From assembly GCF_003934285.1 (NCBI RefSeq), contig NZ_RQWJ01000004.1, positions 124,001 through 188,000 on the forward strand: a DNA stretch of 64,000 nt, written 5' to 3'. This document shows positions 6,791 through 15,199 of this stretch, one piece after another. The first letter of the stretch is position 1. The number at the start of each line of letters is the position of its first letter. The notes under the pieces were generated by a model, which saw only the letters and a program-made list of their open reading frames with translations, ran no database searches and was not told the DNA's origin. This DNA is from Brevundimonas fluminis (GTDB lineage: Bacteria; Pseudomonadota; Alphaproteobacteria; Caulobacterales; Caulobacteraceae). A program made the translations under genes and the position numbers.

Positions 6791-9076
6791 ATGACCCTCC
6801 GCACGCCCTCGCCCTCCCGCCGCGCCCTGCTGGGCGGCGCGGGCCTGCTGGCGGCCAGCTTCATGGTCTCGGTGCGCTCCGCCGCCGCCCAGGACGCCCG
6901 CGTGCGTCACGCGTCACGCATCGACGCCCTGATCGCCCGAATGACGATCGAGGAGAAGGCGGGACAGCTCAGCCTCTTCAACGATCCGTTCCGCTTCCGC
7001 CCGCAGGAGGTCAATCCGGTCGACAAGGACGGCGATCCGGCCCGCGTCGCCGACATGATCCGCAAAGGTCAGGTCGGATCCCTCTTCAACGGCGTCGGCG
7101 CGGCCGGCGCCCGGACGATCCAGGACATCGCCCTGAAGGAGAGCCGGCTGGGAATCCCGCTGCTCTTCGCGGCCGACGTCATCCATGGCCTCTACACCGT
7201 CTTCCCCGTGCCGCTGGCCGAGGCGGCGGCGTGGGACGCCGGGCTGGCCGAACGCACCGCGCGGGCGGCGGCGCGGGAGTCGGCGGCGTCGGGCATCCAT
7301 CAGACCTATGCACCGATGGTCGACGTCGCCCGGGACCAGCGCTGGGGCCGCGTCGTGGAGGGGGCGGGGGAGGACGTCTTCCTGGGATCGGTTCTGGCGG
7401 CGGCGCGCGTGCGCGGATTCCAGGGCCCCGACCTGACGGCGAAGAACGCCCTCCTCGCCACCCCGAAACATTTCGCGGCCTACGGGGCGGCCGAGGCGGG
7501 GCTGGACTACAATACCACCGACATGTCCGAGCAGCGGCTGCGCGGCGTCTATCTGCCGCCGTTCAAGGCCGGGTTCGACGCGGGCGCCCTGTCGACCATG
7601 AGCGCCTTCAACGAGGTCAACGGCGTGCCCGCCACCGGCAACGGATGGCTGTTGACCGACATCCTGCGCGACGAGTGGGGGTTCGAGGGATACGTCGTCT
7701 CCGACTATACGTCCGAAGAGGAGCTGATCGCCCACGGCTTCGCCGAGGACGGGCGGGACGCCGCACGGATCGCGCTTCTGGCCGGCGTCGACATGAGCAT
7801 GGTCTCGGGCCTCTACAACGCCCACATCCCGGATCTGGTCGCGAAAGGCGACGTGCCGATGTCGGTCGTCGACCGCTCGGTGCGGCGGGTGCTGAACGTG
7901 AAGGCCGCGCTGGGCCTGTTCGACGATCCCTACAAGGGCTCGGACCCGGACGCCGAGCGCCGCGAGGTCAACGCTCCGGAGCATCATGCGCTTTCCCGGG
8001 AGGCGGCGCGCAAGTCGGTGGTGATGCTGAAGAACGACGGCGGCGTGCTTCCCCTGCCGAGGAGCGGCAAGCGCATCGCCGTGATCGGACCGGCGTCCGA
8101 CGACGACGTGTTCGGGCCGTGGACCATCTGGGGCGACCGGACCAAGGCCGTGTCGCTGGAAGCCGGCCTGCGCGCCGCCCTGGCGCCGGGCGCGGCCCTG
8201 ACCTTCGTGCGCGGGTCGGACCCGGAGGCTCCGATCGAGGGCGGCATCGACGCCGCGGTCGCGGCGGCGCGGTCGGCCGACGTGGTGATCCTGGCGGTGG
8301 GCGAGTCGACGCCCATGTCGGCGGAGGCCCAGTCGCGGGCCGAGATCGTCGTGCCGGCGCCGCAGCAGGCCTTGGCGGAAGCGGTGAAGACCGCAGGAAA
8401 GCCGACCGTCGTACTGCTTCGGACCGGGCGGGCCCTGGCGCTGGAGGGCGCGATCCGGGACGCCGACGCCATCCTGGTCACCTGGTTTCTCGGCAGCCAG
8501 CACGGGCCCGCCCTGGCCGACCTGCTGTTCGGCGATCATTCGCCGTCCGGCCGTCTTCCCGTCAGCTTTCCGCACGTCTCGGGTCAGCAGCCCTTCCACT
8601 ACGATCACAAGCCGACGGGGCGGCCGGCGGACCCGGCGCCGCCTCGGGAGGAGTACCGGACCCAGTTCCGCGAGGCCCCCCACAGCGCGGCGTTTCCGTT
8701 CGGGCATGGGCTGGGATATGGGCCCGTGACCTATGGCGCGACGGAAGTCGAGGCCTCGACCCTGTCGTGGGACGGCCGCATCGAGATCTCGGTCGAGGTG
8801 TCGAACGTCGGTGTTCGGCCGGTCGAGGAGACCGTCCAGCTTTACGTCCGCGACCGCGTTGCGCGGCTGACGCGACCGGTGCGGGAACTGAAGGGTTTCC
8901 GCAAGGTTCGGCTGGAGCCGGGTCAGACACGGCGCGTCGCGTTCACGCTCGACCGGAAGACGCTGGAATACATGGGGCCGGAGAACCGCTGGACCGTCGA
9001 GCCCGGGCGGTTCGACGTCTGGCTGGCGCCGGACGCGCAGAGCGGCGTCGCGGCCGGGTTCGCCCTGGTCCGCTGA
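6791..9076 (+). CDS. bglX: periplasmic beta-glucosidase, glycoside hydrolase family 3
   Basis: A 761-residue secreted glycosidase that should release glucose from the non-reducing end of beta-glucosides (oligosaccharides or plant aryl-glucosides). The N-terminus PSRRALLGGAGLLAASF has an S-R-R-x-L-L motif and an Ala-x-Ala-like end (RSAAAQ), pointing to Tat or Sec export; tatABC lies 10 kb away. A GH3 N-terminal TIM barrel (about 40-370) contains the nucleophile Asp305 in GYVVSDY and KHFAAYG. A C-terminal alpha/beta domain follows (about 410-620), then a fibronectin-III-like domain (about 665-750). No sugar-uptake genes are adjacent. Confidence 0.92.
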   Translation: MTLRTPSPSRRALLGGAGLLAASFMVSVRSAAAQDARVRHASRIDALIARMTIEEKAGQLSLFNDPFRFRPQEVNPVDKDGDPARVADMIRKGQVGSLFNGVGAAGARTIQDIALKESRLGIPLLFAADVIHGLYTVFPVPLAEAAAWDAGLAERTARAAARESAASGIHQTYAPMVDVARDQRWGRVVEGAGEDVFLGSVLAAARVRGFQGPDLTAKNALLATPKHFAAYGAAEAGLDYNTTDMSEQRLRGVYLPPFKAGFDAGALSTMSAFNEVNGVPATGNGWLLTDILRDEWGFEGYVVSDYTSEEELIAHGFAEDGRDAARIALLAGVDMSMVSGLYNAHIPDLVAKGDVPMSVVDRSVRRVLNVKAALGLFDDPYKGSDPDAERREVNAPEHHALSREAARKSVVMLKNDGGVLPLPRSGKRIAVIGPASDDDVFGPWTIWGDRTKAVSLEAGLRAALAPGAALTFVRGSDPEAPIEGGIDAAVAAARSADVVILAVGESTPMSAEAQSRAEIVVPAPQQALAEAVKTAGKPTVVLLRTGRALALEGAIRDADAILVTWFLGSQHGPALADLLFGDHSPSGRLPVSFPHVSGQQPFHYDHKPTGRPADPAPPREEYRTQFREAPHSAAFPFGHGLGYGPVTYGATEVEASTLSWDGRIEISVEVSNVGVRPVEETVQLYVRDRVARLTRPVRELKGFRKVRLEPGQTRRVAFTLDRKTLEYMGPENRWTVEPGRFDVWLAPDAQSGVAAGFALVR

Positions 9077-9096
9077 CGCCGCACCGACCGGGATCC

Positions 9097-9549
9097 TTAC
9101 TGGTCCTGCATCACCCGCCGGGCGTTGACGGCGAAGGTCAGGGGATCGTCGAAATAGCCCTGCTTGCCCGTCGAGGCGGCACAGACCTGACCGCGGACGT
9201 CGTCCATCAGGGCGCCGGGGTTGATCGCGGTCCAGCTGCCGTCGCCGACGAAGTCGTCCGACGCCGAGCTGCCGTCGATGTAGAAGAAGCTGGAGCGCAC
9301 GGTCTTGTAGCGCATCTGCGAGCAGTCGATGTCGATCAGGGAGGTGGCCCAGTCGAACTGACCCGGCTCCGGCCGCACCGCGACCAGGGCGGTGTTGATC
9401 TGGCGCACGCTGCCGTTGATGCGCATGGAGCTCCAGTCCACCGCCATCACGGCGCTGTCGGAGATGGCGATCGCCTCCCACTCGTCCGCGGCGGCGGCGC
9501 CGGCGGTCAGCATCAGGGCTGCGGCGCCCACGAACGTCGATTTCAGCAT
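9097..9549 (-). CDS. secreted adhesin-E-like protein
   Basis: A 150-residue exported protein. MLKSTFVGAAALMLTAGAAAADE is a clean Sec signal with an A-x-A cleavage site. The mature part follows the surface-adhesin-E-like pattern: W-E-A-I at the start, an Asp/Ser pair (MAVDWSSMRING), a central IDCSQMRYKTVRSSFFY strand pair, and a W-x-x-I-N-P-G segment before an aligned cysteine (GQVCAAS). Two cysteines probably form a disulfide. Proteins with this fold are periplasmic or surface-located and mostly uncharacterised. It is convergent with bglX (20 bp). The start was set at MLKST because GGAGGGAACTG lies just upstream. Confidence 0.75.
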   Translation of the reverse strand: MLKSTFVGAAALMLTAGAAAADEWEAIAISDSAVMAVDWSSMRINGSVRQINTALVAVRPEPGQFDWATSLIDIDCSQMRYKTVRSSFFYIDGSSASDDFVGDGSWTAINPGALMDDVRGQVCAASTGKQGYFDDPLTFAVNARRVMQDQ

Positions 9550-9637
9550 GGTCAGTTCCCTCCAGAACGGTGACGCGAGGATCGCGCAGCCCGGCCGGCG
9601 CGTCGAGACGAATTTCCCCACGGTTCCTGACGCACAG

Positions 9638-11422
9638 TCATCCCGCCAGCACCGCGACGGACATCCGCTGCAGCAGGGCGGCGCCCTGACCGATCGCGGC
9701 CAGCCGGCTGGAGGCATGCCCGAGGACGTTGGCGGCGTAGACCTCGTAGAGGGCGATCCGGCCCTCGAGGAAAACCGGGTCGCCCTGTCCGGCGTCCAGC
9801 TCGGCCCGGGCCTCCAGCGCGCCGCGCGCCAGCATCCACCCGCCGATCACGTCGCCCATCAGCTTCAGATAGGCGTCCGCCCCCGCCAGAACGTCGGCGG
9901 CGCGCACGGGATCGGCCTTCGCGTCGAGCAGCCACAGGGTGGCGTCCTCGACCGCCTCGACGGCGGCGGCCAGCCGCTCGACCGGCTTGCCGGAGTACAG
10001 GCGCGGCAGTCGGGCGAGATCGGCCTTCATCTCGGCGATGATCGCCCGCGCCGCCTCGCCGCCGTCCTGGGACAGCTTGCGCCCGACGAGATCCATGGCC
10101 TGAACGCCGTTGGTCCCCTCGTAGATCGGGGCGATCCGGGCGTCGCGATAGTGCTGTGCGGCGCCGGTCTCCTCGATGAACCCCATGCCGCCGTGGACCT
10201 GCACGGCCGCCGACGCGACCTCGACGCCCACGTCGGTCGACCACGCCTTGGCGATGGGCGTGAGCAGGTCCTCCCGACGCTTCCAGGCGACCCGCTCCTC
10301 GACCGTGGGCGCGTGACGCGCCAGATCGGCGGCCACGCCGCACGACAGGCAGATGGCCCGGGCGGCCGCGATCTTCGCCTTCATGACCGACAGCATGCGG
10401 CGGACGTCGGGGTGGTCGACGATCGGGGCGTTCGCTTCGCCGGTCAGGACGCTGCGCCCCTGACGGCGGTCCTGGGCATAGGCCAGCGCGCCCTGGTACG
10501 CGCGCTCGGCGATGCCGACGCCCTCGACGCCGACGGCCAGCCGCGCGGCGTTCATCATGACGAACATGTGGGACAGGCCCTCATTGGGTCGGCCGACCAG
10601 TTCGGCGGTCGCGCCCTCGTAACTCATGACGCAGGTCGGCGAGGCGTGGATGCCCAGCTTGTGCTCGACGCCGACGGCGCGGAAGGCGTTGCGGTCGCCC
10701 AACGACCCGTCGGGCTTCACGAGGAATTTCGACGCGAGGAAGAGGCTGATCCCCTTGGGCCCGGGCGGGGCGTCGGGCAGGCGCGCGAGGACCATGTGGA
10801 CGATGTTGTCGGCGGCGTCGTGGTCGCCCCAGGTGATGAAGATCTTTTGGCCGGTCAGCGCGTAGGTCCCGTCGCCGTTCGGCGTCGCGGTCGACGTGAG
10901 TGCACCCAGATCGGTGCCGGCGTGGGGTTCGGTCAGGACCATGGCCCCGGTCCATTCGCCGGAGACCAGCTTCGGAAGCCAGGTCGCCTTCTGATCCTCC
11001 GTGCCGTGCTCCTGCAGCGCCTCGACGGCGGCGAGCGACAGCATGGGGCACAGGCCGAAGGCCATGTTGGCGGCGTGCACGGTCTCATAGGCCGCCAGCT
11101 CCAGCGCCTTGGGCAAACCCTGCCCGCCGTGCTCGGGCGCTGCGGACAGGCCGGTCCAGCCGCCGGCGGCGAACTGACGGTAGGCGTCCGCGAATCCGGG
11201 CGCGGCGGTCACCGATCCGTCGGCGTACTTCGCCCCGTTCAGGTCGCCCGGACGGTTCAAGGGCACCAGCACGTCCTGCGAGAACTCGCCCGCCGCCTCC
11301 AGCACGGCCGGGAGCAGGTCGTCGTCATAATCCGGGAAGCCCCCGGTGGCGGCGACGCGGTCGATGCCGGCCACGGCCTTCAACGTGAAGATCAGGTCGC
11401 GGACGGGGGCGCGATAGGTCAT
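9638..11422 (-). CDS. acyl-CoA dehydrogenase, DmdC-like family with C-terminal extension
   Basis: A flavoenzyme of 594 aa that oxidises an acyl-CoA to the enoyl-CoA. It has the normal N-terminal helical, middle beta (VLTEPHAGTDLGAL) and C-terminal helical domains, plus the roughly 120-residue C-terminal extension typical of the long subfamily that includes 3-methylmercaptopropionyl-CoA dehydrogenase. The catalytic-base region lies in the IYEGTNGVQAMDLVGRKL stretch. The natural substrate (medium/long acyl, phenylacyl or sulfur-containing acyl) cannot be decided from sequence. The start at MTYRAPVRD is standard for the family; the frame continues upstream antisense to the cytochrome gene. Confidence 0.9.
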   Translation of the reverse strand: MTYRAPVRDLIFTLKAVAGIDRVAATGGFPDYDDDLLPAVLEAAGEFSQDVLVPLNRPGDLNGAKYADGSVTAAPGFADAYRQFAAGGWTGLSAAPEHGGQGLPKALELAAYETVHAANMAFGLCPMLSLAAVEALQEHGTEDQKATWLPKLVSGEWTGAMVLTEPHAGTDLGALTSTATPNGDGTYALTGQKIFITWGDHDAADNIVHMVLARLPDAPPGPKGISLFLASKFLVKPDGSLGDRNAFRAVGVEHKLGIHASPTCVMSYEGATAELVGRPNEGLSHMFVMMNAARLAVGVEGVGIAERAYQGALAYAQDRRQGRSVLTGEANAPIVDHPDVRRMLSVMKAKIAAARAICLSCGVAADLARHAPTVEERVAWKRREDLLTPIAKAWSTDVGVEVASAAVQVHGGMGFIEETGAAQHYRDARIAPIYEGTNGVQAMDLVGRKLSQDGGEAARAIIAEMKADLARLPRLYSGKPVERLAAAVEAVEDATLWLLDAKADPVRAADVLAGADAYLKLMGDVIGGWMLARGALEARAELDAGQGDPVFLEGRIALYEVYAANVLGHASSRLAAIGQGAALLQRMSVAVLAG

Positions 11423-11506
11423 GCAAGCCTCATTTGATCTCCGCGTCTTGGCGCGACGCGGCGCATGCCCCAAGGTGCCCCGGCGCCGCGACGGAAGGGA
11501 AGGCCC

Positions 11507-12058
11507 ATGAGCGAACCGCGTCATCGCTATTCCAACGTGTCGCTGACCCTGCACTGGCTGACGGCCCTGCTGGTGGTCGGGCAGATCGTGCTGATCTCGA
11601 TCGCCGAAGGGGTCAGCGGGCCGGAGCGCGGCTTCTGGATGATGCTGCACAAGTCCGGCGGGGCGACGATCCTGATCCTGACGCTGGCGCGTCTGGGGTG
11701 GCGCGTGGCCAATCCGGCCATTCCGCTGCCGGCCTCCACCCCGCGGTGGCAGAAGATCGCGGCGCGGACGACGCACGTGCTGTTCTACGTCGTGCTGCTG
11801 GCGCTGCCGCTGACGGGCTGGCTGGCCGGGTCGGCGTCCGGGCGCGGGTTCGAGTGGTATGGTCTGTTCGATTTTCCCCTTCTCCCGATCGGCGGCGGGC
11901 GCGAGCTGGCGCGGAGCCTGATGGACGTGCACGAGGCGCTGCCCAAGCTGCTGTACGTGCTGCTGTTCCTGCATGTGGCGGGGGCGCTGAAACACCATTT
12001 CATGGATCGGGACGACGTTCTGCGCCGGATGATCCCGGCGATCCCGCGGCGACCATGA
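11507..12058 (+). CDS. cytochrome b561 family protein
   Basis: A 183-residue inner-membrane di-haem cytochrome. Four hydrophobic helices are visible: around LTLHWLTALLVVGQIVLIS, GGATILILTLARLGW, the VLFYVVLLALPLTGWLAG segment, and LLYVLLFLHVAGAL. Candidate haem-ligating histidines occur in TLHW, MLHKSGG, TTHVLFY, DVHEAL and LFLHVAG. Members pass electrons from quinol to periplasmic acceptors such as superoxide. The start at 11507 is preceded by GGAAGGGAAGG. It overlaps the next gene by 4 bp (ATGA), so the two are translationally coupled. Confidence 0.88.
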   Translation: MSEPRHRYSNVSLTLHWLTALLVVGQIVLISIAEGVSGPERGFWMMLHKSGGATILILTLARLGWRVANPAIPLPASTPRWQKIAARTTHVLFYVVLLALPLTGWLAGSASGRGFEWYGLFDFPLLPIGGGRELARSLMDVHEALPKLLYVLLFLHVAGALKHHFMDRDDVLRRMIPAIPRRP

Positions 12059-12972
12059 GCGATCCGACGGCGCGGGCCGCGGCCGCGCTGAAGGCCGGCG
12101 ACCTCATCATCCTGCCGACCGAGACGGTCTATGGGCTCGGCGCCGACGCGGCGAACGCGGAGGCCGTCGCGAAGGTCTTCGAAGCCAAGGACCGGCCGCG
12201 CTTCAACCCCCTGATCGCCCACGTCGCCGACGCCGCGCAGGCGGAGCGGGTCGCGGTCTTCGACGCCACGGCCCGGGGGCTGGCGGAGGCCTTCTGGCCG
12301 GGTCCCCTGACGATCGTGGCCCCGGCGCGCGAGGGCGGCGGCGTCTGCGAGCTGGCGCGGGCCGGACTGGACAGCGTCGCCGTGCGCGTGCCGGGCCATG
12401 CGAAGGCGCGGGCGGTGATCGCGGCCTTCGGCGGGGCGGTGGTGGCGCCGTCGGCCAACCGGTCGGGACGGCCCAGCCCGACCACCTTCGCCGACGCGGT
12501 CGAGGAGACCGGCCACGCCGTCGCCGAGGCGGTGGACGGCGGGCCGTGCGCGGTCGGTCTGGAGAGCACGGTCGTCTCCGTCCTGGACGGCAAGGTGGCC
12601 CTGCTGCGGCCCGGCGCGGTGACGCGCGCGGAGATCGAGGCGGTCGTAGGGTCGCTGAGCGAGGCGGGCGAGGGGCGGCGATCACCCGGAAGGGTCGCGC
12701 TGCACTACGCCCCCGACGCCCCTGTGAGGATCGAGACGGCGGAAGCAGGGCCGGGCGAAATCTTGCTGGGGTTTGGTCCGGGCGTGGGGGAGGCGCGCTG
12801 GAGCCTCAGCCCGACCGGCGATCTGCGCGAGGCGGCGGCGAACCTGTTCCGCCTGCTGCGCGAGGCCGACCGCGAGCGGCCCTCGGCGATCGTGGTGGCC
12901 CCGGTTCCGCGCGAAGGACTTGGCGAGGCGATCCATGACCGGCTTCGCCGTGCGGCGGGCCACGTCGGCTAG
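12055..12972 (+). CDS. sua5: L-threonylcarbamoyladenylate synthase (Sua5 type)
   Basis: Makes threonylcarbamoyl-AMP from threonine, bicarbonate and ATP, the first step of t6A37 modification of ANN-decoding tRNAs. The YrdC domain spans about residues 1-200, with LPTETVYGLGADA, KDRPRFNPLIAHV, FWPGPLTIVAP, VAVRVPGH and APSANRSGRPSPT. The extra C-terminal Sua5 domain (about 225-305, after the HYAPDAP linker) distinguishes it from short TsaC; the length of 305 aa fits. It overlaps the upstream cytochrome gene by ATGA. Confidence 0.94.
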   Translation: MSDPTARAAAALKAGDLIILPTETVYGLGADAANAEAVAKVFEAKDRPRFNPLIAHVADAAQAERVAVFDATARGLAEAFWPGPLTIVAPAREGGGVCELARAGLDSVAVRVPGHAKARAVIAAFGGAVVAPSANRSGRPSPTTFADAVEETGHAVAEAVDGGPCAVGLESTVVSVLDGKVALLRPGAVTRAEIEAVVGSLSEAGEGRRSPGRVALHYAPDAPVRIETAEAGPGEILLGFGPGVGEARWSLSPTGDLREAAANLFRLLREADRERPSAIVVAPVPREGLGEAIHDRLRRAAGHVG

Positions 12973-13059
12973 GGGGCTGCCGGCGCGCATGAAGTCCCAA
13001 CCTTGGCGCCGCTTGCGCTCGCCGTCGCCGACAGTTCTCGGCCGCCGTCAGCGGGCTTT

Positions 13060-13332
13060 TCATCTGATGCGCGCCGCCGTCCTCAGGTCAGCATTCGACC
13101 CGTTGCGGACCCTCAGGGTTTCACCATCTCTCGCGAGCAAGGCGGCGCGGCCAGCATTTTTGATGTGGCGAAGCGCCATCCTGCGACATTCGGAATCTGA
13201 GTTGATCTGCCGTTCCACCCATCGCCGCCACTCTGGCCGGGCTGCAGCGATCACATGAGCCTCATGTATGCTCACGCCGTGCTCTTCACGTAGGGCCTTG
13301 ATATATCTGATCCAGCGGAGGCGCTCTTCCAT
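13060..13332 (-). CDS. small hypothetical protein, low-GC island
   Basis: A 90-residue protein of unknown function. The start MEERLRWIRYIKALREEHGVSIHEAHVIA suggests two amphipathic helices; the middle RRWVERQINSDSECRRMALRHIK is basic, followed by a short beta-like GRAALLARDGETLRVR. There is no signal peptide or membrane segment. Base composition is visibly less GC-rich than the neighbours (near 60% against about 70%), hinting at horizontal acquisition. A 102-codon version from 13368 is possible, but MEERLRW looks like the natural start. It sits between sua5 and the 3-hydroxybutyrate dehydrogenase gene. Basic helices could bind nucleic acid, but that is speculation. Confidence 0.5.
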   Translation of the reverse strand: MEERLRWIRYIKALREEHGVSIHEAHVIAAARPEWRRWVERQINSDSECRRMALRHIKNAGRAALLARDGETLRVRNGSNADLRTAARIR

Positions 13333-13414
13333 GGGGTGAAGGTATCGGCCCTGATGTCCGCTTTCCACCCTTCACAGACCTTCGGCGCGTCCGCTTTCGG
13401 CGAGACGGGCGCGG

Positions 13415-14266
13415 CTATTGCGCGGTCCAGCCGCCGTCGATGGAGAAGCTGCCGCCGGTGGCCGACGCGCCCAGGTCGCTGACGAGGTAGAGGAACAGGC
13501 CGGTCAGCTCGTCGGAGGTGACGAAGCGCTTGGTGGGCTGTTTGGCGAGGATGACCTCCTCGACCACGCGGTCCTTCGAAATGCCGTGGGTGCGGGCCTG
13601 ATCGGCGATCTGCCGCTCGACGATGGGGGTCTCGACGAAGCCGGGGCAGATGGCGTTGCAGGTGATCCCGTCGCGCGCGGTCTCCAGCGCCACGGTCTTG
13701 GTCAGGCCGATGACGCCGTGCTTGGCGGCGACGTAGGCGGACTTGAACGGGCTGGCGCGCAGGCCGTGGGCGGAGGCGACGTTGACGATGCGGCCGCGGC
13801 CCTGGGCCTTCATGATCGGGACCGCGGCGCGGATGGCGTAGAAGGCCGAGGAGAGGTTGACGGCGATGATCTGGTCCCACTTCTCCGAGGGGAATTTCTC
13901 GATCGCCTCGACGTGCTGGACGCCGGCGTTGTTGACCAGGACGTCGAGGCGGCCGAGCTCGTGTTTGGCGAAGGCGACGAGGTCGGCGACCTCCTCGCCC
14001 CGGCGCATGTCGGCGGCGTGGTAGCGGACGCGGACGCCGCAGGCGGCCTCGATGCCGGCGCGGGTGCGCTCGATTTCGGACGGGTCGCCGAGGCCGTTGA
14101 GGACCACGTCGCCGCCGCGCGCGGCCACGGCGCGGGCCAGCGCCAGACCGATGCCTGAGGTCGAGCCGGTGATGACCGCCACCTGGCCCGACAGGTCGTT
14201 CATGTCGCGGGGGGCGGCCGTAGCCGACTCTCCGGGCGCGGCGCCGCGCTTGGGCCAATGCAGCAT
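13415..14266 (-). CDS. bdhA: 3-hydroxybutyrate dehydrogenase (short-chain dehydrogenase)
   Basis: Classical SDR that interconverts (R)-3-hydroxybutyrate and acetoacetate with NAD, typically in polyhydroxybutyrate or ketone-body use. The cofactor motif is TGSTSGIGLALA, the NNAG motif VNNAGVQHVE, and the catalytic Ser-Tyr-Lys lie in NVASAHGLRASPFKSAYVAAKHG. The C-terminal KQPTKRFVTSDE and the ending DGGWTAQ are characteristic of 3-hydroxybutyrate dehydrogenases. The start at 14266 is preceded by GGAGACGAGACGAC (good Shine-Dalgarno) and gives 283 aa. The internal ATG at 14203 (MNDLSGQVAVITG, 262 aa) matches the usual length but lacks a ribosome site, so the start is unsettled. Confidence 0.88.
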   Translation of the reverse strand: MLHWPKRGAAPGESATAAPRDMNDLSGQVAVITGSTSGIGLALARAVAARGGDVVLNGLGDPSEIERTRAGIEAACGVRVRYHAADMRRGEEVADLVAFAKHELGRLDVLVNNAGVQHVEAIEKFPSEKWDQIIAVNLSSAFYAIRAAVPIMKAQGRGRIVNVASAHGLRASPFKSAYVAAKHGVIGLTKTVALETARDGITCNAICPGFVETPIVERQIADQARTHGISKDRVVEEVILAKQPTKRFVTSDELTGLFLYLVSDLGASATGGSFSIDGGWTAQ

Positions 14267-14353
14267 GTCGTCTCGTCTCCTGCGCGCCGTTCACGGCGTC
14301 TTGCCCCAGACTATCGCTTCGCACCCGCGAAGGCGACCCGGCCAGAATATTCC

Positions 14354-15121
14354 CTAGCGGGTGAATATCCAGTCCGAATCCGTCGAACCGGTCCTGTCGA
14401 AGGCATAGCCGTCGGTCGTGAAGTCCTTGAGGCCCTCGGCGCGGTCGACGCGGTTCTCCACGGCGAAGCGGGCCATGGCGCCGCGGGCCTTCTTGGCGAA
14501 GAAGGAGACGATGCGCGTCTCGCCGCCGCCGTCCTTGGCGCCCTCGCGGAAGTGGCAGGTGACGACGGGAATCTTCAGCGCCCGGGCGTCGACGGCGCCG
14601 AAGTATTCTTGACTGGCGAGGTTGATGAGCGTGGAATCGGCGTGCCCCTCGGCGTCGGCGTTCAGCTGCTTCGAGATGCGGTCGCCCCAGAAGTCGTAGA
14701 GGCTGGAGCCGCGGCGGGTCTTGAGCCGCGTGCCCATCTCCAGCCGATAGGGCTGGATGCGGTCGAGCGGGCGCAGCAGGCCGTAGAGGCCGGACAGGAT
14801 GCGCAGGCGATCCTGGGCCCACGCCAGGTCGGCGGCGGACAGGGAGCGGGCGTCGAGGCCCTGGTAGACGTCGCCGGCGAAGGCCAGGACGGCCTGCAGG
14901 CCCTGATCGGACTCCGGGTCGAAGGCCTTGAAGCGCTGCTGGTTCAGCTTCGCCAGATCGTCGGAGATCCCCATGAGGCGGCGAAGCTCGGCCTGGGTCT
15001 GGCGCCGCGCGGTGACCGACAGGCTCTTCAGGTCGTCCCCGAACCGGTGACGCGTGGCGGGCAGACCGGCGGGGGCTTCGGTGAAATCCAGCCGCTTGGC
15101 CGGAGACAGGACGAACAGCAA
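14354..15121 (-). CDS. yaaA: peroxide stress protein YaaA (UPF0246/DUF328)
   Basis: A 255-residue cytosolic protein of the YaaA family, which limits intracellular free iron during hydrogen peroxide stress and has a DNA-binding fold. The signature start MLFVLSPAKRLDF is present, as are LYGLLRPLDRIQPYRLEMG, FWGDRIS, NLASQEYF and the C-terminal CHFREG plus FFAKKARGAMARF. Length and motif order agree with the family. It lies 88 bp from the neighbouring dehydrogenase gene and 79 bp from the FAD oxidase gene, all on the minus strand. Confidence 0.93.
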   Translation of the reverse strand: MLFVLSPAKRLDFTEAPAGLPATRHRFGDDLKSLSVTARRQTQAELRRLMGISDDLAKLNQQRFKAFDPESDQGLQAVLAFAGDVYQGLDARSLSAADLAWAQDRLRILSGLYGLLRPLDRIQPYRLEMGTRLKTRRGSSLYDFWGDRISKQLNADAEGHADSTLINLASQEYFGAVDARALKIPVVTCHFREGAKDGGGETRIVSFFAKKARGAMARFAVENRVDRAEGLKDFTTDGYAFDRTGSTDSDWIFTR

Positions 15122-15199
15122 AGGCGGTCTCCCGGGAACGCCCGATCGGACGGGGTGGGCGCCAGATAGGCCGCTTCGGCGACGATTTGAACCGGCGGC

